From: Metapseudomonas otitidis
Lineage (GTDB): Bacteria > Pseudomonadota > Gammaproteobacteria > Pseudomonadales > Pseudomonadaceae
NCBI RefSeq assembly: GCF_900111835.1
Contig: NZ_FOJP01000007.1
Span: 124,001-188,000, forward strand
Length of the DNA stretch: 64,000 bases
Reading direction: 5' to 3'
The translations under genes and the position numbers were made by a program. This document shows, piece after piece, positions 25,176 to 41,225 of this stretch. The notes under the pieces were generated by a model. The model was not told the origin of the DNA, did no database searches, and worked only from the letters and a program-made list of their open reading frames with translations. How positions within the stretch are numbered: position 1 is the first letter of the stretch; every line of letters starts with the position of its first letter.

Positions 25176-25601
25176 TTAGCCGCCGAACTTCTTGCGCAAC
25201 TGCTGGACGGTACGCAGCTGGGCCGCGGCCTCTGCCAGACGGGCGGCAGCGGAGCTGTAGTCGAACTCCGAGCCCTTCTGGTTCAGCGCCTTCTCAGCGG
25301 CCTTGAGGGCCTCCTGAGCAGCGGCTTCGTCCAGGTCACCGGCGCGGACCACGGTGTCGGCCAGGACCTTCACCATGCTCGGCTGCACTTCGAGGAAACC
25401 ACCGGAGATGTAGAACACCTCCTCCTCGCCGCCCTGCTTGACCAGGCGGATCGGACCCGGCTTGAGATCGGTGATCAGCGGGGCGTGGCCCGGCGTGATA
25501 CCCAGGTCGCCCAGGTTGCCGTGGGCGATCACCATCTCGACCAGACCGGAGAAGATCTCCGCTTCGGCGCTGACGATATCGCAGTGGACAGTAATAGCCA
25601 T
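25176..25601 (-). CDS. atpC: F1 ATP synthase epsilon subunit
   Basis: 141 aa, beta-sandwich N-terminal domain ([36 protein letters not shown]) and a helical C terminus. Part of the central stalk; its C-terminal helices inhibit ATP hydrolysis. Last gene of the operon. Confidence 0.97.
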   Translation of the reverse strand: MAITVHCDIVSAEAEIFSGLVEMVIAHGNLGDLGITPGHAPLITDLKPGPIRLVKQGGEEEVFYISGGFLEVQPSMVKVLADTVVRAGDLDEAAAQEALKAAEKALNQKGSEFDYSSAAARLAEAAAQLRTVQQLRKKFGG

Positions 25602-25644
25602 ACGCTTGCCTCACGTAAGCGCCCGTTGCCGGGCGCTCAGGGGG

Positions 25645-27051
<1,407 letters not shown>

Positions 27052-27912
27052 TTAAACCGCGGCAGCGCCGCCGACGATTTCCGAAATTTCCTGGGTGATC
27101 GCTGCCTGACGCGCCTTGTTGTAGATCAGCTGCAGATCGCTGATCAGTTCACCGGCGTTGTCGGTGGCGTTCTTCATCGCGATCATCCGCGCAGCCTGCT
27201 CGGCGGCGTTGTTCTCGACCACCGCCTGGTACACCTGCGACTCCACGTAACGCACCATCAGCCCGTCGAGGAGCTGCTTGGCGTCGGGTTCGTACAGGTA
27301 GTCCCAGTGATGCTTGAGCGCTTCATCCGGAGTCGCCACCAGCGGAACGAGCTGTTCCACAGTGGGCTTCTGCACCATGGTGTTGACGAACTTGTTCGAA
27401 ACCACGGACAGACGATCGATGCGACCTTCGAGGTAGGCATCGAGCATCACCTTGACGCTGCCGATCAGATCGTTGATCGACGGCTCTTCGCCGAGGTGGC
27501 TGATCGCAGCAACGACATTGCCACCAAAGTTGCGGAAGAACGCCGCACCCTTGCTGCCAATCACGCAGAGATCGATCTCCACGCCTTGCTCGCGATTGCT
27601 CGCCATGTCCTTGACCAGGGCCTTGAACAGGTTGGTGTTCAAGCCACCGCACAGACCACGGTCCGAACTCACCACGACATAGCCGACGCGCTTGACGGGG
27701 CGCTCGATCATGAAGGGGTGGCGGTACTCGGGGTTGGCGTTGGCCAGATGACCGATCACCTGGCGGATGCGCTCCGCGTACGGACGGCTGGCAGCCATGC
27801 GCTGCTGAGCCCTGCGCATCTTGCTGACGGCCACCTTTTCCATGGCGCTGGTGATCTTCTGCGTGCTTTTGATGCTCGCAATCTTGCTGCGAATCTCTTT
27901 TGCGCCTGCCAT
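27052..27912 (-). CDS. atpG: F1 ATP synthase gamma subunit
   Basis: 286 aa. N-terminal [27 protein letters not shown], the conserved rotor helix, and C-terminal [25 protein letters not shown]. Rotating shaft of F1. Confidence 0.98.
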   Translation of the reverse strand: MAGAKEIRSKIASIKSTQKITSAMEKVAVSKMRRAQQRMAASRPYAERIRQVIGHLANANPEYRHPFMIERPVKRVGYVVVSSDRGLCGGLNTNLFKALVKDMASNREQGVEIDLCVIGSKGAAFFRNFGGNVVAAISHLGEEPSINDLIGSVKVMLDAYLEGRIDRLSVVSNKFVNTMVQKPTVEQLVPLVATPDEALKHHWDYLYEPDAKQLLDGLMVRYVESQVYQAVVENNAAEQAARMIAMKNATDNAGELISDLQLIYNKARQAAITQEISEIVGGAAAV

Positions 27913-27962
27913 TTGACACCTTTCGGGTTAGCAGGCGGGGGCCCTGGGGCCCCCGCTGCGGC

Positions 27963-29507
<1,545 letters not shown>

Positions 29508-29528
29508 TGCTCTGCTGCCCCTTCAAAC

Positions 29529-30065
29529 TCAAGATTTCAACGCTTCGGCCAGCTTCGCGATCTTGCCGCGAACCGAGCCATCGATAACCAGGTCGCCGGC
29601 ACGGATCACGACACCGCCGATGAGGCTGGTGTCTTCCGCAGCGTGCAGTCGCACTTCCCGGCCAAGCCGAGCGCTGAGAACCTTGGCGAGTTTGTCTTGC
29701 TGTTCAGTGTTCAATGCGAAGGCACTGGTGACTTCCACGTCGATCGACTTCTCCTGCTCGGCCTTGTACAGCTCGAACAGTTCGACGATCTCCGGCAACA
29801 GGCCGATGCGGCCGTTTTCGGAGAGGACGCGGATGAAATTGCCTACCTGAGCATCGAATTTGTCGCCAACCACCTCGATGAAGGTGTTGGCTTTCTCTTC
29901 GCTCGTCAGACGCGGGGCTTTGAGCACCTGCTGCATGGTGGTGTCCTGAGACACCGCAGCGGCCAGGCCAAGCATGGCCGACCAGGCGGCCAGCTGCTGA
30001 TGGGCCTGGGCGTACTCGAAAGCCGCCTTGGCGTAAGGTCGGGCCAGCGTGGTCAGTTCTGCCAT
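29529..30065 (-). CDS. atpH: F1 ATP synthase delta subunit
   Basis: 178 aa, helical N-terminal domain ([12 protein letters not shown]) and the conserved C-terminal [21 protein letters not shown]. Joins F1 to the peripheral stalk. Confidence 0.97.
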   Translation of the reverse strand: MAELTTLARPYAKAAFEYAQAHQQLAAWSAMLGLAAAVSQDTTMQQVLKAPRLTSEEKANTFIEVVGDKFDAQVGNFIRVLSENGRIGLLPEIVELFELYKAEQEKSIDVEVTSAFALNTEQQDKLAKVLSARLGREVRLHAAEDTSLIGGVVIRAGDLVIDGSVRGKIAKLAEALKS

Positions 30066-30077
30066 GATCGCCCTCGC

Positions 30078-30548
30078 TTAGATTTCGGCGGCCAGTTTGT
30101 TAACCAGCTCCGCGTGCGCGTTTTGATCGATAGTGGCACCCAGGATCTTCTCGGCACCGCTGACGGCCAGGCTACCCAGTTGGGCACGCAGCGCGTCTTT
30201 GACACCGTTGAGTTCCTGCTCGATCTCGGCCTGAGCCTGCGCCTTGAGGCGCTCGCCTTCGGTGCGGGCCTGATCGCGAGCTTCGTCGACGATCTGGGTA
30301 GCACGCTTCTTGGCTTGCTCGATGATTTCAGCTGCCTGAGTCTTGGCCTCGCGCAGTTGCTGGGCCACTTTCTCGTGGGCCAGCTCCAGGTCACGAGCCG
30401 CGCGGTTGGCAGCGTCCAGGCCGTCGGCGATCTTCTTCTGACGGTCGCGCAGTGCCGTGATGACCGGAGGCCACACGAACTTCATGCAGAACAGTACGAA
30501 GATGAAGAACGCGACGGACTGGCCGATCAGGGTTGCATTAATATTCAC
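30078..30548 (-). CDS. atpF: Fo ATP synthase b subunit
   Basis: 156 aa. One N-terminal membrane helix ([19 protein letters not shown]) and a long charged coiled coil forming the peripheral stalk. Confidence 0.97.
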   Translation of the reverse strand: MNINATLIGQSVAFFIFVLFCMKFVWPPVITALRDRQKKIADGLDAANRAARDLELAHEKVAQQLREAKTQAAEIIEQAKKRATQIVDEARDQARTEGERLKAQAQAEIEQELNGVKDALRAQLGSLAVSGAEKILGATIDQNAHAELVNKLAAEI

Positions 30549-30596
30549 GCCAACACCTCGCTCGTTCGTTGTCAGTCCAATTCCCTAAGGAAGGGA

Positions 30597-31034
<438 letters not shown>

Positions 31035-31037
31035 CTA

Positions 31038-32331
<1,294 letters not shown>

Positions 32332-32404
32332 CGCAGCATGTCCTCTGAGTCGGCGCCTTGAATCAATGACTTGGCATACTTTGTGCCGACAAAATTGCGC
32401 GCAG

Positions 32405-32433
32405 AGTATAGGGGCCTAACCCCCCCCGTTCAA
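32405..32433 (-). promoter_or_regulatory. Sigma-70 promoter of the atp operon
   Basis: Minus-strand -35 TTGAAC (32428-32433), 17-bp spacer containing a G-run, and -10 TATACT (32405-32410). Transcription would start near 32398, about 67 nt before the atpI start codon. Confidence 0.75.
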
Positions 32434-32478
32434 CTGCCCGGTAGTGAAATCCGACTATCCGCTACATGCCCAGATGTT

Positions 32479-33351
32479 TCAGCGGATGTGGGCCAGGACA
32501 CCCTGCAATTCGTCGAGGGAGTTGTAGCGGATCACCAGCTGTCCCTTGCCCTTCTGCCCGTGCTTGATCTGCACCGGAGCGCCCAGGCGCTCAGCCAGGC
32601 GCTGTTCGAGCCGGCTGATGTCCGGGTCGGACTTGACCGCGTCGACAGGCTTCTCGCGGGTGTTCAGCCACTGCCTCACCAGTGCCTCGGTTTGGCGCAC
32701 GGTGAGCCCGCGTGCGACAACATGTCGCGCGCCTTCCACCTGGCGTTCCAGGGGCAGGCCGAGCAGTGCACGGGCATGGCCCATTTCCAGGTCGCCATGG
32801 GCCAGGAGGGTCTTCACCTCTTCCGGCAGGCCGATCAGGCGCAGCAGGTTGGTGATGGTGACGCGGGACTTGCCCACCGCTTCGGCCACCTGTTGCTGGG
32901 TGAGCTGGAACTCCTGCTGCAGGCGCTGAAGCGCCACGGCCTCTTCGATAGGGCTGAGGTCTTCACGCTGGATGTTCTCGATCAGCGCCATGGCGATGGC
33001 GGCTTCGTCCGGTACCTCACGCACCAGGGCCGGGATGCGGTCCAGACCGGCCTGCTGGCTGGCACGCCAGCGGCGCTCACCGGCAATGATCTCGAAGCGG
33101 CCGCCACCGATGGGGCGCACCACGATGGGTTGCATGACGCCCTGGGCCTTGATCGACTGGGCCAGCTCTTCGAGGGCGGTGGGATCCATGTCCCGGCGGG
33201 GTTGGTACTTGCCGCGCTGGATCAGGTCCAGAGGCAGGTTCTGCAGCTCGCGAGTATCGGCCTTGCTGGCCTCCTCCTGCAGGACGGTGGCGTTGTTGCC
33301 GCCCAGCAGGGCGTCCAGGCCACGACCCAGGCCTCGTTTTTTCGCTGCCAT
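32479..33351 (-). CDS. parB: Chromosome-partition protein ParB
   Basis: 290 aa. N-terminal CTPase domain with GERRWRAS (about residues 95-102), central helix-turn-helix (TQQQVAEAVGKSRVTITNLLRL) that reads parS, and a C-terminal dimerisation domain. Loads at parS, spreads and recruits SMC. Two parS sites lie 11-13 kb away inside recF. Confidence 0.98.
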   Translation of the reverse strand: MAAKKRGLGRGLDALLGGNNATVLQEEASKADTRELQNLPLDLIQRGKYQPRRDMDPTALEELAQSIKAQGVMQPIVVRPIGGGRFEIIAGERRWRASQQAGLDRIPALVREVPDEAAIAMALIENIQREDLSPIEEAVALQRLQQEFQLTQQQVAEAVGKSRVTITNLLRLIGLPEEVKTLLAHGDLEMGHARALLGLPLERQVEGARHVVARGLTVRQTEALVRQWLNTREKPVDAVKSDPDISRLEQRLAERLGAPVQIKHGQKGKGQLVIRYNSLDELQGVLAHIR

Positions 33352-33360
33352 GCGGTTTCC

Positions 33361-34149
33361 TTATGCGGTAGCTGTTCTGGCGCCGGCGCGCTGTCGGCGA
33401 ACCACTTCGCCAGCCAGCGCAAGGTAGGCGATGGCGCCACGGGATTGCTTGTCGTACACCAGCGCCGGCATGCCGAAGCTGGGTGCCTCGGCGAGGCGTA
33501 CGTTGCGGGGGATGACGGCGTCGTAGAGCTTGTCGCCGAAGTGCTCCTTGAGCTGGGCGCTGACGTCGTTGGTGAGGCTGATGCGCGGATCGTACATGGT
33601 GCGCAACAGGCCTTCGATCTTCAGTTCGGGGTTCAGCAACTGGCCGATGCGCTGGATGCTGTTGATCAGGTCGGACAGCCCTTCCAGTGCGTAGTACTCG
33701 CACTGCATGGGGATGATCACACCATCGGCCGCCACCAGGGCGTTGATGGTGAGCATCGACAGGGACGGCGGGCAGTCGATGAGGATGTAGTCGTAGTTCT
33801 CCCGCACCGGTGCCAGGGCATAGCGCAGGCGGCTTTCCTTCATCTTCATTTCCAGCAGGGCCACTTCCGCCGCGGTCAGGTCGCGGTTGGCCGGCAGCAG
33901 CTGGTAGCCACCGTGCTCGGAGAACTGTATGGCGTCGGCCAGGTCGCACTCACCAATCAAGACGTCATAGATGGAATGCTCCAGGGCGTGCTTGTCGATG
34001 CCGCTGCCCATGGTGGCGTTGCCCTGGGGATCGAGGTCGATCAGCAGGACACGACGCTTGGTGGCGACCAGCGACGCAGCCAGGTTGATGCAGGTGGTGG
34101 TCTTGCCCACTCCGCCCTTCTGGTTGGCGATCGCGAATACCTTGGCCAT
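33361..34149 (-). CDS. parA: Chromosome-partition ATPase ParA (Soj)
   Basis: 262 aa. Deviant Walker A KGGVGKTT at residues 11-18; DCPPSLSMLT is the Walker B-type motif. The start AKVFAIANQKGG is typical, so the ATG at 34149 is chosen over the longer frame to 34212. Ends 9 bp before parB. Confidence 0.97.
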   Translation of the reverse strand: MAKVFAIANQKGGVGKTTTCINLAASLVATKRRVLLIDLDPQGNATMGSGIDKHALEHSIYDVLIGECDLADAIQFSEHGGYQLLPANRDLTAAEVALLEMKMKESRLRYALAPVRENYDYILIDCPPSLSMLTINALVAADGVIIPMQCEYYALEGLSDLINSIQRIGQLLNPELKIEGLLRTMYDPRISLTNDVSAQLKEHFGDKLYDAVIPRNVRLAEAPSFGMPALVYDKQSRGAIAYLALAGEVVRRQRAGARTATA

Positions 34150-34166
34150 GGCTGCCTTACCCCCCT

Positions 34167-34814
34167 TCATTCCGTGCGGCGCAGTATCAGCAGATGGCGT
34201 TGGCCTTGGCAACCGGGAACCGCGAGGGTGTGCTCCGCTTCGACCTTGAAGTCTTCGGGCATGCGCGCCAGTTCGTCATCCGGGCGCAGCCCCTTCATGG
34301 CCAGCCAGTGAGTGTCGCGGTCGCCCAGGTGGCGGGTCCAGCTGGCGAAGTCCTCCAGGGCACTGAATGCGCGGGAGACGATGCCGGCGAAGGGTTGCTC
34401 AGGACGGAAGGCTTCGACGCGTGCGTTGACCACACCGAGGTTCTCCAGACCGAGCTCCAGCTTCACCTGGGTCAGGAAGCGGGTCTTCTTGCCGTTGGAA
34501 TCCAGCAGAGTGAAGCGACGCTCGGGGAAGAGGATCGCCAGGGGCACGCCGGGCATGCCGCCGCCGCTGCCGACGTCGAGCCAGTCATTGCCGCGCTCGG
34601 CGACGAAGGGCACCACGCTGAGGCTGTCCAGCAGATGGCGCGACACCATCTCGTCCGGGTTGCGCACCGCGGTGAGGTTGTAGGCCTTGTTCCACTTGAT
34701 CAGCAGGGCCAGGTAGCCCATCAGCAGCCCATGCTGACGGGCATCGAGCGTTACGCCCAGGGTCGCGGCGCCCAGGGTCAGTTCTTCGGCGTGCCGGGAG
34801 GTGACGAGGGACAT
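34167..34814 (-). CDS. rsmG: 16S rRNA m7G527 methyltransferase
   Basis: 215 aa. SAM-binding motif [20 protein letters not shown] (about residues 79-98). Methylates G527 of 16S rRNA. Its start overlaps the mnmG stop by one base (TGATG). Confidence 0.97.
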   Translation of the reverse strand: MSLVTSRHAEELTLGAATLGVTLDARQHGLLMGYLALLIKWNKAYNLTAVRNPDEMVSRHLLDSLSVVPFVAERGNDWLDVGSGGGMPGVPLAILFPERRFTLLDSNGKKTRFLTQVKLELGLENLGVVNARVEAFRPEQPFAGIVSRAFSALEDFASWTRHLGDRDTHWLAMKGLRPDDELARMPEDFKVEAEHTLAVPGCQGQRHLLILRRTE

Positions 34815-36706
34815 CAGGCACTTCTCTCCAGCGACTGACCGGCACCACGCTTCTTCAGGTGGATCAGCAGCAGCGAGATGGCCGCCGGGGTGACGCCGGG
34901 GATGCGCGAGGCCTGCCCCAGAGTCTCCGGACGGGCGTTGCCCAGCTTGTGCTGGATCTCCTTGGACAGCCCGGAGATGGCGGCGTAGTCCAGGTCATCG
35001 GGCAGGCGGGTGTTCTCGCTGGCGCGCAGGCGAGCGATCTCGTCCTGCTGGCGGTCGATGTAGCCGGCGTACTTGGTCTTGATCTCCACCTGTTCGGCCA
35101 CCTGCGGATCCTCGGCGCCGTTGCCGGTCACTTCCACCAGGCCGGCGTAGTCGATCTCCGGGCGGCTGAGCAGGTTGAGCAGGTTGTATTCGTGGGTGAG
35201 CGGCGTGCCAAAACGCTCGGCGATGGCATCGCCCTGGGGCGTACCGGGACGTACCCAGGTGCTCTTCAGGCGCTGCTCTTCCAGGGCGATGCCCTCGCGC
35301 TTGGCCTCGAAGGCGGCCCAGCGGCGGTCGTCCACCAGGCCCAGTTCGCGACCTTTTTCGGTCAGGCGCAGGTCGGCGTTGTCCTCGCGGAGGATCAGCC
35401 GGTACTCGGCCCGCGAGGTGAACATGCGGTAGGGCTCCTGGGTGCCCAGGGTGATGAGGTCATCCACCAGCACGCCGATGTAGGCCTCGTCACGACGGGG
35501 GCACCAGGCTTCACGGCCCTGGGCACGCAGTGCGGCGTTGGCGCCGGCCAGCAGGCCCTGTGCACCGGCTTCTTCGTAGCCGGTGGTGCCGTTGATCTGC
35601 CCGGCGAAGAACAGACCGCCGATGACCTTGGTCTCCAGGCTGTACTTGAGGTCGCGCGGGTCGAAGTAGTCGTACTCGATGGCGTACCCGGGACGCACGA
35701 TGTGGGCGTTCTCCATGCCACGGATGGAGCGGACGATGTCCAGCTGTACATCGAAGGGCAGCGAGGTGGAGATGCCGTTCGGGTACAGCTCGTGGGTGGT
35801 CAGGCCTTCCGGCTCAAGGAACACCTGGTGGCTGTCCTTGTCGGCGAAGCGGTGGATCTTGTCCTCGATCGACGGGCAGTAGCGCGGGCCGACCCCTTCG
35901 ATGACCCCCGAGTACATCGGCGAGCGGTCGAGGTTGCTGGCGATGATCTCGTGGGTGCGGGCATTGGTGTGGGTGATCCAGCAACTGACCTGGCGCGGGT
36001 GCTGCTCCTTGTTGCCCAGGAAGGACATCACCGGGATCGGTGTATCACCGGGTTGCTCGGTCATCACCGAGAAGTCGACGGAACGGCCATCGATGCGCGG
36101 GGGAGTGCCGGTCTTCAGGCGTCCGACCCGCAGGGGCAGCTCCCGCAGGCGATGAGCCAGGGCGATGGACGGCGGGTCTCCGGCACGACCACCTGAATAG
36201 TTCTGCAGCCCGATGTGGATAAGTCCGCCGAGGAAGGTGCCAGTGGTCAGTACCACGGATTCGGCATGGAAGCGCAGGCCCATCTGGGTCACGACCCCCT
36301 TCACCTGGTCGTTTTCCACAATCAGGTCGTCGCAGGCCTGCTGGAATATCCACAGGTTCGGCTGGTTTTCCAGGATCTCGCGAATGGCCGCCTTGTAGAG
36401 GACACGGTCAGCCTGGGCACGTGTAGCGCGTACTGCCGGGCCCTTGCGGCTGTTGAGTACGCGGAACTGAATGCCGCCCAGATCGGTGGCAGTGGCCATG
36501 GCGCCGCCCAATGCATCGATTTCCTTGACCAGGTGGCTCTTGCCGATGCCGCCGATGGCCGGGTTGCAGCTCATCTGGCCCAGGGTTTCGACGTTATGGG
36601 TCAGCAGCAAGGTCTTAACGCCCATGCGGGCGGATGCCAGCGCGGCCTCGGTACCGGCATGACCGCCGCCGATCACGATCACGTCAAAACGGGAAGGGAA
36701 ATCCAC
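34814..36706 (-). CDS. mnmG: tRNA uridine-34 modification enzyme MnmG (GidA)
   Basis: 630 aa. FAD-binding [10 protein letters not shown] near the N terminus. With MnmE it installs the cmnm5 group at U34 of tRNA anticodons. The GTG at 36706 gives the family-standard [14 protein letters not shown] start and length; upstream codons are discarded. Contains a perfect DnaA box at 36214-36222. Confidence 0.97.
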   Translation of the reverse strand: MDFPSRFDVIVIGGGHAGTEAALASARMGVKTLLLTHNVETLGQMSCNPAIGGIGKSHLVKEIDALGGAMATATDLGGIQFRVLNSRKGPAVRATRAQADRVLYKAAIREILENQPNLWIFQQACDDLIVENDQVKGVVTQMGLRFHAESVVLTTGTFLGGLIHIGLQNYSGGRAGDPPSIALAHRLRELPLRVGRLKTGTPPRIDGRSVDFSVMTEQPGDTPIPVMSFLGNKEQHPRQVSCWITHTNARTHEIIASNLDRSPMYSGVIEGVGPRYCPSIEDKIHRFADKDSHQVFLEPEGLTTHELYPNGISTSLPFDVQLDIVRSIRGMENAHIVRPGYAIEYDYFDPRDLKYSLETKVIGGLFFAGQINGTTGYEEAGAQGLLAGANAALRAQGREAWCPRRDEAYIGVLVDDLITLGTQEPYRMFTSRAEYRLILREDNADLRLTEKGRELGLVDDRRWAAFEAKREGIALEEQRLKSTWVRPGTPQGDAIAERFGTPLTHEYNLLNLLSRPEIDYAGLVEVTGNGAEDPQVAEQVEIKTKYAGYIDRQQDEIARLRASENTRLPDDLDYAAISGLSKEIQHKLGNARPETLGQASRIPGVTPAAISLLLIHLKKRGAGQSLERSA

Positions 36707-37222
36707 CACGCACCTCGTGCCTGTTCTGGAAGGGGGAAATAGGGAAGGCCGCAAGTATAGGGATTTAGCCTTCTTGAATGAAGCCTTCTGCACAAAAAAT
36801 AGCCAATAGGTGATTCCGCAAGTTTTCCACAACCGCTTCTCCTGACTAACCCTTCTTGTGGAAAACCCTCGTGAGTAGAAAAAAGAAAAGAGAAGAGAAT
36901 TTCTTAAAGAGCTTGTTCTTGTGTTTATGTATGGTGAAACGCCTTTCTGTGGATAAGTGCCTGTCAGCCACTAAACACAATGCGTGTAGCCAAGGATAAG
37001 CCTGTCGAGTTCCTGGCGGTTTCCTGGGGGATGCCCGTGTCGGGCCTGTGGATGAAAAGTAAGCTTATTCACAGGGCAGTTATCCTCCGTCTTTTACCCA
37101 GGGTTATGGACGGGGTTCAGGCCAGGTTATCAACAGGGTTTATTCGGCGCGCAGGTGCCCATTCCACGCTGCCGTGGGTTGGCAGCATGGGGAGGGGGAA
37201 GTGGTCGTGGAGGGGGGAGCGG
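36707..37222. other. DnaA-box-rich region between mnmG and mnmE (oriII-type)
   Basis: This 516-bp gap holds one perfect DnaA box (36948-36956, TGTGGATAA) and near matches at 36823-36831 (TTTTCCACA), 36857-36865 (TGTGGAAAA), 37047-37055 (TGTGGATGA), 37065-37073 (TTATTCACA) and 37127-37135 (TTATCAACA). An A/T- and purine-rich stretch (about 36870-36940) resembles an unwinding element. An autonomously replicating segment near gidA was described in Pseudomonas as a second origin-like region. Whether it fires in the chromosome cannot be told here. Confidence 0.65.
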
Positions 37223-38590
37223 CTACTTGCCGATGCAGAAGCTGGAGAAGATCCGGCCCAGGAGGTCGTCGGAGCTGAATGCACCGGTGATTTCGCCCAG
37301 GGCCTGCTGTGCAAGGCGCAGGTCTTCCGCCAGCAGCTCGCCAGCGCCCAGGTGGGTGAGCTGATCACGGCCATGATCCAGATGGGTGCCGGCCTGCCGC
37401 AGGGATTCCAGGTGCCGGCGGCGGGCGCTGAAGCTGCTCTCGGCGGTCTGCTCGTAGCCCATGCAGGCCTTGAGGTGATCCCGCAGCAGCTCGAGGCCGG
37501 CGCCGGAGCGTGCACTGAGGCTCAGGGTGGCGTGGCCGTCGGCGGAGATTTCCAGCCCCACGGCTTCGCCGCTCAGGTCCGCCTTGTTGCGGATCAGCGT
37601 CACCCGCGCGGGGTCGGGCGAGGTGTCGAGGAACTCCGGCCAGAGGGCGAAGGGGTCGGCCGCTTCCGGTGCACTGGCGTCCACCACCAACAGGACGCGG
37701 TCAGCCTCGTTGATGGCCTTCAGGGCACGTTCCACGCCGATCTTTTCCACATGGTCGTCGGTGCTGCGCAAGCCGGCGGTGTCCACCACGTGCAGGGGCA
37801 TGCCGTCGATGTGGATATGTTCACGCAGCACGTCTCGGGTGGTGCCGGCGATGTCGGTGACGATGGCTGCCTCTCGCCCCGCCAGGGCATTCAGCAGGCT
37901 GGACTTGCCGGCGTTGGGGCGCCCGGCGATGACAACGGTCATGCCGTCCCGCAGCAAGGCGCCCTGCCCTGCTTCCTTGAGGACTGTGGATAAGTCCGCG
38001 CGAACGCCGTCCAGCAGGCCGACCACATGGCCATCGGCGAGGAAGTCGATTTCCTCTTCCGGAAAGTCGATGGCGGCCTCCACATAGATGCGCAACTGGA
38101 TGAGTCGCTCGGTCAACCCGTGTACCCGAGCCGAGAAAGCGCCCTGCAGGGAGCGCAGGGCATTTCGCGCGGCCTGTTCGGAGCTGGCTTCGATCAGGTC
38201 GGCGATCGCCTCGGCCTGCGCCAGGTCGAGCTTGTCGTTGAGGAAGGCGCGCTCGCTGAACTCACCAGGGCGTGCCAGGCGTGCGCCCAACGCGAGGCAG
38301 CGTTTGAGCAGCAGGTCGAGCACCACGGGGCCGCCGTGCCCCTGCAACTCCAGGACGTCTTCCCCGGTGAAGGAGTTCGGTCCGGGGAAGTACAGGGCAA
38401 GCCCTTCGTCCAGGGCGCCGTTCTCGCTGTCCCGGAAGGCGCCGTAATGGGCGAATCGGGGCTTGAGCGAGCGACCTGTGACGGCCTCGCCGATCTGTCC
38501 CGCCAGGGGACCCGAGACGCGCACGATACCGACACCACCCCGACCCTGGGCGGTGGCGACGGCGGCGATGGTTTCACGGGGCGCGTTCAT
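37223..38590 (-). CDS. mnmE: tRNA-modifying GTPase MnmE
   Basis: 455 aa. N-terminal folate-binding domain, inserted G domain with GRPNAGKSS (about residues 224-232) and the C-terminal CIGK whose Cys is family-conserved. Partner of MnmG. The ATG at 38590 follows GGAGAGCCC. A perfect DnaA box lies inside at 37985-37993. Confidence 0.97.
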   Translation of the reverse strand: MNAPRETIAAVATAQGRGGVGIVRVSGPLAGQIGEAVTGRSLKPRFAHYGAFRDSENGALDEGLALYFPGPNSFTGEDVLELQGHGGPVVLDLLLKRCLALGARLARPGEFSERAFLNDKLDLAQAEAIADLIEASSEQAARNALRSLQGAFSARVHGLTERLIQLRIYVEAAIDFPEEEIDFLADGHVVGLLDGVRADLSTVLKEAGQGALLRDGMTVVIAGRPNAGKSSLLNALAGREAAIVTDIAGTTRDVLREHIHIDGMPLHVVDTAGLRSTDDHVEKIGVERALKAINEADRVLLVVDASAPEAADPFALWPEFLDTSPDPARVTLIRNKADLSGEAVGLEISADGHATLSLSARSGAGLELLRDHLKACMGYEQTAESSFSARRRHLESLRQAGTHLDHGRDQLTHLGAGELLAEDLRLAQQALGEITGAFSSDDLLGRIFSSFCIGK

Positions 38591-38616
38591 GGGCTCTCCT
38601 TCAACGAGCGGATAGC

Positions 38617-38646
38617 AAGACGCCCCACGATGGGGGCGTCTTTTTT
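38617..38646 (+). terminator. Hairpin between yidC and mnmE
   Basis: Stem AAGACGCCCC/GGGGCGTCTT with a 6-nt loop. TTTTTT follows only on the plus strand; on the minus strand, where the genes are, the run after the stem is short. It may stop antisense transcripts or reduce read-through from yidC. Confidence 0.5.
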
Positions 38647-38661
38647 CAGGCGGTTCTGGCG

Positions 38662-40344
38662 TCAGGCACTGGCCTTGGTGGACGCTTCGATCTGCCGCGT
38701 AATGTACCACTGCTGTGCAATGGACAGGCAGTTGTTGACCACCCAGTAGATCACCAGGCCGGCCGGGAACCACAGGAAGAAGAAGGTGAAGATCACCGGC
38801 ATCAGCTTGAGGACCTTGGCCTGCATCGGATCCGGCGGGGTCGGGTTCAGGTGCTGCTGGATGAACATGGTGGCGCCCATGATGATCGGCAGGATGAAGA
38901 ACGGATCCTTGATCGACAGGTCGGTGATCCAGAACATCCAGGGGGCCTGGCGCATCTCGACGCTTTCCAGCAGTACCCAGTACAGGGCCAGGAAGACCGG
39001 CATCTGCACCAGGATCGGCAGGCAGCCGCCCAGCGGGTTGATCTTCTCTTTCTTGTACAGCTCCATCATCGCCTGGGACATCTTCTGGCGATCGTCACCG
39101 AACTGTTCCTTCAGCGCCTGCAGCTTGGGCGATACGGCACGCATGCGGGCCATGGACTTGTAGCTGGCGGCGGAGAGGGGGAAGAAGGCGAGCTTGATCA
39201 GCACGGTCAGGGCGATGATCGACCAGCCCCAGTTGCCGATCAGGCTGTGGATATGTTGCAGCAGCCAGAAGATCGGCTGGGCGATGAACCACAGGAAGCC
39301 GTAGTCGACGGTCAGTTCCAGGCCTGGGGAGAGTTCCTTCAGGTGGTTCTGGATCTTCGGACCGGCGTACAGCACGGCCGAGCTTTCACCCTGGCCACCC
39401 GCGGCGACGTTGAGGCTGGAGCCGACGAAACCGACGATGTAGTTGCCCTTGGTGTCCTTGCGGGTCTGGATGGTGTTGGTCTGGCCTTTTTCAGGAATCC
39501 AGGCCGTCACGAAGTAGTGCTGAAGCCAGGCGACCCAGCCGCCATCGACGGTTTCCTTGAACTCCTGCTTGTCGATGTCCTTGATGGAAATCTTCTTGTA
39601 GGGCTCGCTCGGGGTCCAGACGGCGGCACCCAGGTAGGTGGAGACGCCGGTGGCGGTGCTGGAGGACGGATCACCGCTGCCGTCACGCTTGAGCTGGGCA
39701 TAGAGGTTGCCGGTCCAGGGCTGGCCGCTCTGGTTGTCGATGCGGTAGGTCACCTTGAGGTCGTACTGGCCGCGGGTGAAGGTGAAGCGCTTGGTGTAGT
39801 TCACACCGGCGTCGCTGTAGGTCAGGTCGACCACCAGTTGATCCTGGCCGTCGGCCAGCTTGTACTGGCGCTGGGCAGAGGCATACATCGGGCGACCGCT
39901 GGCACGACCATCCGGGCCGTTGGCACCGATCAGACCGCTCTGGGCCAGGTAGGTACGCTCGTTGCCGTTGTCGAACAGCTGGAACGGAACATCCGGGTGA
40001 TCCTGGCGACGGGGGTACTTCGGCAGCGTCAGCTGGACGATGTCACCACCGTTCGGATCGATGGCGATGTTCAGCACGTCGGTGTCGACACGGATCAGCT
40101 CGTTGCTTGGCGCGCTCTGTGCCGTCATGGGGGCGCTGGCTTGGCCAGGTCCCTCGGCGGTGGGCACGTCGTCGCTGCTGCGTTGGGCCGGCGAACCGGT
40201 TTCCGGCAGGGAAGACGGTGCACTGGAGGCAGCGGTGCTGGTGGTCGGCAGTGCGGCCTGGCCGTAGTCCTGGTTCCACTGGAGAACCATGAGGTAGGAC
40301 ACGATCGCCAGGGCGACTATCAGGATCGAGCGTTGGATATCCAT
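38662..40344 (-). CDS. yidC: Membrane protein insertase YidC
   Basis: 560 aa. N-terminal membrane anchor, large periplasmic domain (about 60-340), then five-helix insertase core ([42 protein letters not shown]). Inserts inner-membrane proteins, including Fo subunit c. Downstream of yidD by 2 bp. Confidence 0.98.
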   Translation of the reverse strand: MDIQRSILIVALAIVSYLMVLQWNQDYGQAALPTTSTAASSAPSSLPETGSPAQRSSDDVPTAEGPGQASAPMTAQSAPSNELIRVDTDVLNIAIDPNGGDIVQLTLPKYPRRQDHPDVPFQLFDNGNERTYLAQSGLIGANGPDGRASGRPMYASAQRQYKLADGQDQLVVDLTYSDAGVNYTKRFTFTRGQYDLKVTYRIDNQSGQPWTGNLYAQLKRDGSGDPSSSTATGVSTYLGAAVWTPSEPYKKISIKDIDKQEFKETVDGGWVAWLQHYFVTAWIPEKGQTNTIQTRKDTKGNYIVGFVGSSLNVAAGGQGESSAVLYAGPKIQNHLKELSPGLELTVDYGFLWFIAQPIFWLLQHIHSLIGNWGWSIIALTVLIKLAFFPLSAASYKSMARMRAVSPKLQALKEQFGDDRQKMSQAMMELYKKEKINPLGGCLPILVQMPVFLALYWVLLESVEMRQAPWMFWITDLSIKDPFFILPIIMGATMFIQQHLNPTPPDPMQAKVLKLMPVIFTFFFLWFPAGLVIYWVVNNCLSIAQQWYITRQIEASTKASA

Positions 40345-40346
40345 GA

Positions 40347-40592
40347 TTACTCGGCCATCGAAGAGGATTGGGATGTGTTGGCAGGGGGAACCGGGTCATA
40401 GCCGCCGGGGTTCCAGGGGTGACAGCGACCCAGTCGGCGCAGGGTCAGCCAGCCACCACGCAGGACGCCATGACGTTCGATGGCCTCCTGTGCATAACAG
40501 GAACAGCTGGGATAGAAGCGGCAGTGACTGGCCATCAGCGGGCTGATGGCGTAGCGATAGAACTGGATCGGAACGAGGGCCAGTTTACGCAT
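40347..40592 (-). CDS. yidD: Membrane protein insertion efficiency factor YidD
   Basis: 81 aa. Contains the family [11 protein letters not shown] and GGYDPVP motifs. The ATG at 40592 gives the usual [13 protein letters not shown] start and overlaps the rnpA end by 8 bp. Assists YidC. Confidence 0.96.
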   Translation of the reverse strand: MRKLALVPIQFYRYAISPLMASHCRFYPSCSCYAQEAIERHGVLRGGWLTLRRLGRCHPWNPGGYDPVPPANTSQSSSMAE

Positions 40593-40989
40593 GAGGGGTG
40601 TCGGCCATCCCTGGTTCGGTCGGAGACTCAGGGCGAGGCCGGCTGCGTGCAAGGCGCTTCCAGAGTTTGCCGAATTGCTGCTTGAGCTCTTCGTTCTCCA
40701 GATCGCCCAGGCCTCGCTTGGCCACGATCACGATGTCCCAGCCGGCCAGCAACTCGAGGTTGTGGCGGAAGGATTCGCGTATCTGGCGTTTGAGGCGGTT
40801 GCGCTCGACGGACAGCTTGACGCTCTTCTTGCCGATCACCATGCCCAAGCGGGGATGATCGAGGGCGTTGTCACGTGCGAGCAGCAGGACATTCCTGCCG
40901 GGGACCTTGCCGGAAGGGGAGTCGAAGACCGCCTTGAATTGCCGGGGGACCAGTAGTCGCTTTTCCCGGCCGAAGCCTCGACTCACCAC
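40585..40989 (-). CDS. rnpA: Ribonuclease P protein component
   Basis: 134 aa from a GTG at 40989 ([12 protein letters not shown]). RNR motif [15 protein letters not shown] (about residues 56-70) is the RNase P signature. Processes tRNA 5' ends with the RNA subunit. The frame runs further upstream into the rpmH region, which is rejected by family length. Confidence 0.95.
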   Translation of the reverse strand: MVSRGFGREKRLLVPRQFKAVFDSPSGKVPGRNVLLLARDNALDHPRLGMVIGKKSVKLSVERNRLKRQIRESFRHNLELLAGWDIVIVAKRGLGDLENEELKQQFGKLWKRLARSRPRPESPTEPGMADTPHA

Positions 40990-41003
40990 CTGTTCCGGGT
41001 GAA

Positions 41004-41138
41004 TCAGACGGTCAGGCGCTTGCGGCCCTTGGCGCGGCGACGCGACAGGACTTGGCGGCCGTTCTTGGTGGCCATACGAGCACGGAAACCGTGGGTACGA
41101 GCGCGCTTGAGGGTGCTGGGCTGGAAAGTGCGTTTCAT
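41004..41138 (-). CDS. rpmH: 50S ribosomal protein L34
   Basis: 44 aa, [18 protein letters not shown] at the start and [12 protein letters not shown] at the end, the universal L34 sequence. Too short for many gene finders. First gene of rpmH-rnpA-yidD-yidC, reading away from oriC. Confidence 0.98.
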   Translation of the reverse strand: MKRTFQPSTLKRARTHGFRARMATKNGRQVLSRRRAKGRKRLTV

Positions 41139-41196
41139 GATTCGTTACCTGGTTGATCACAACGGGCCGAGGTGGCCCCCGTTTAAGAGACCGGCA

Positions 41197-41225
41197 ATTC
41201 TAGAGAAATGGCGTGAGCAGGTCAA
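41197..41225 (-). promoter_or_regulatory. Sigma-70 promoter of rpmH
   Basis: Minus-strand -35 TTGACC (41220-41225), 17-bp spacer, -10 TAGAAT (41197-41202). About 60 bp upstream of the rpmH start codon. Confidence 0.75.
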
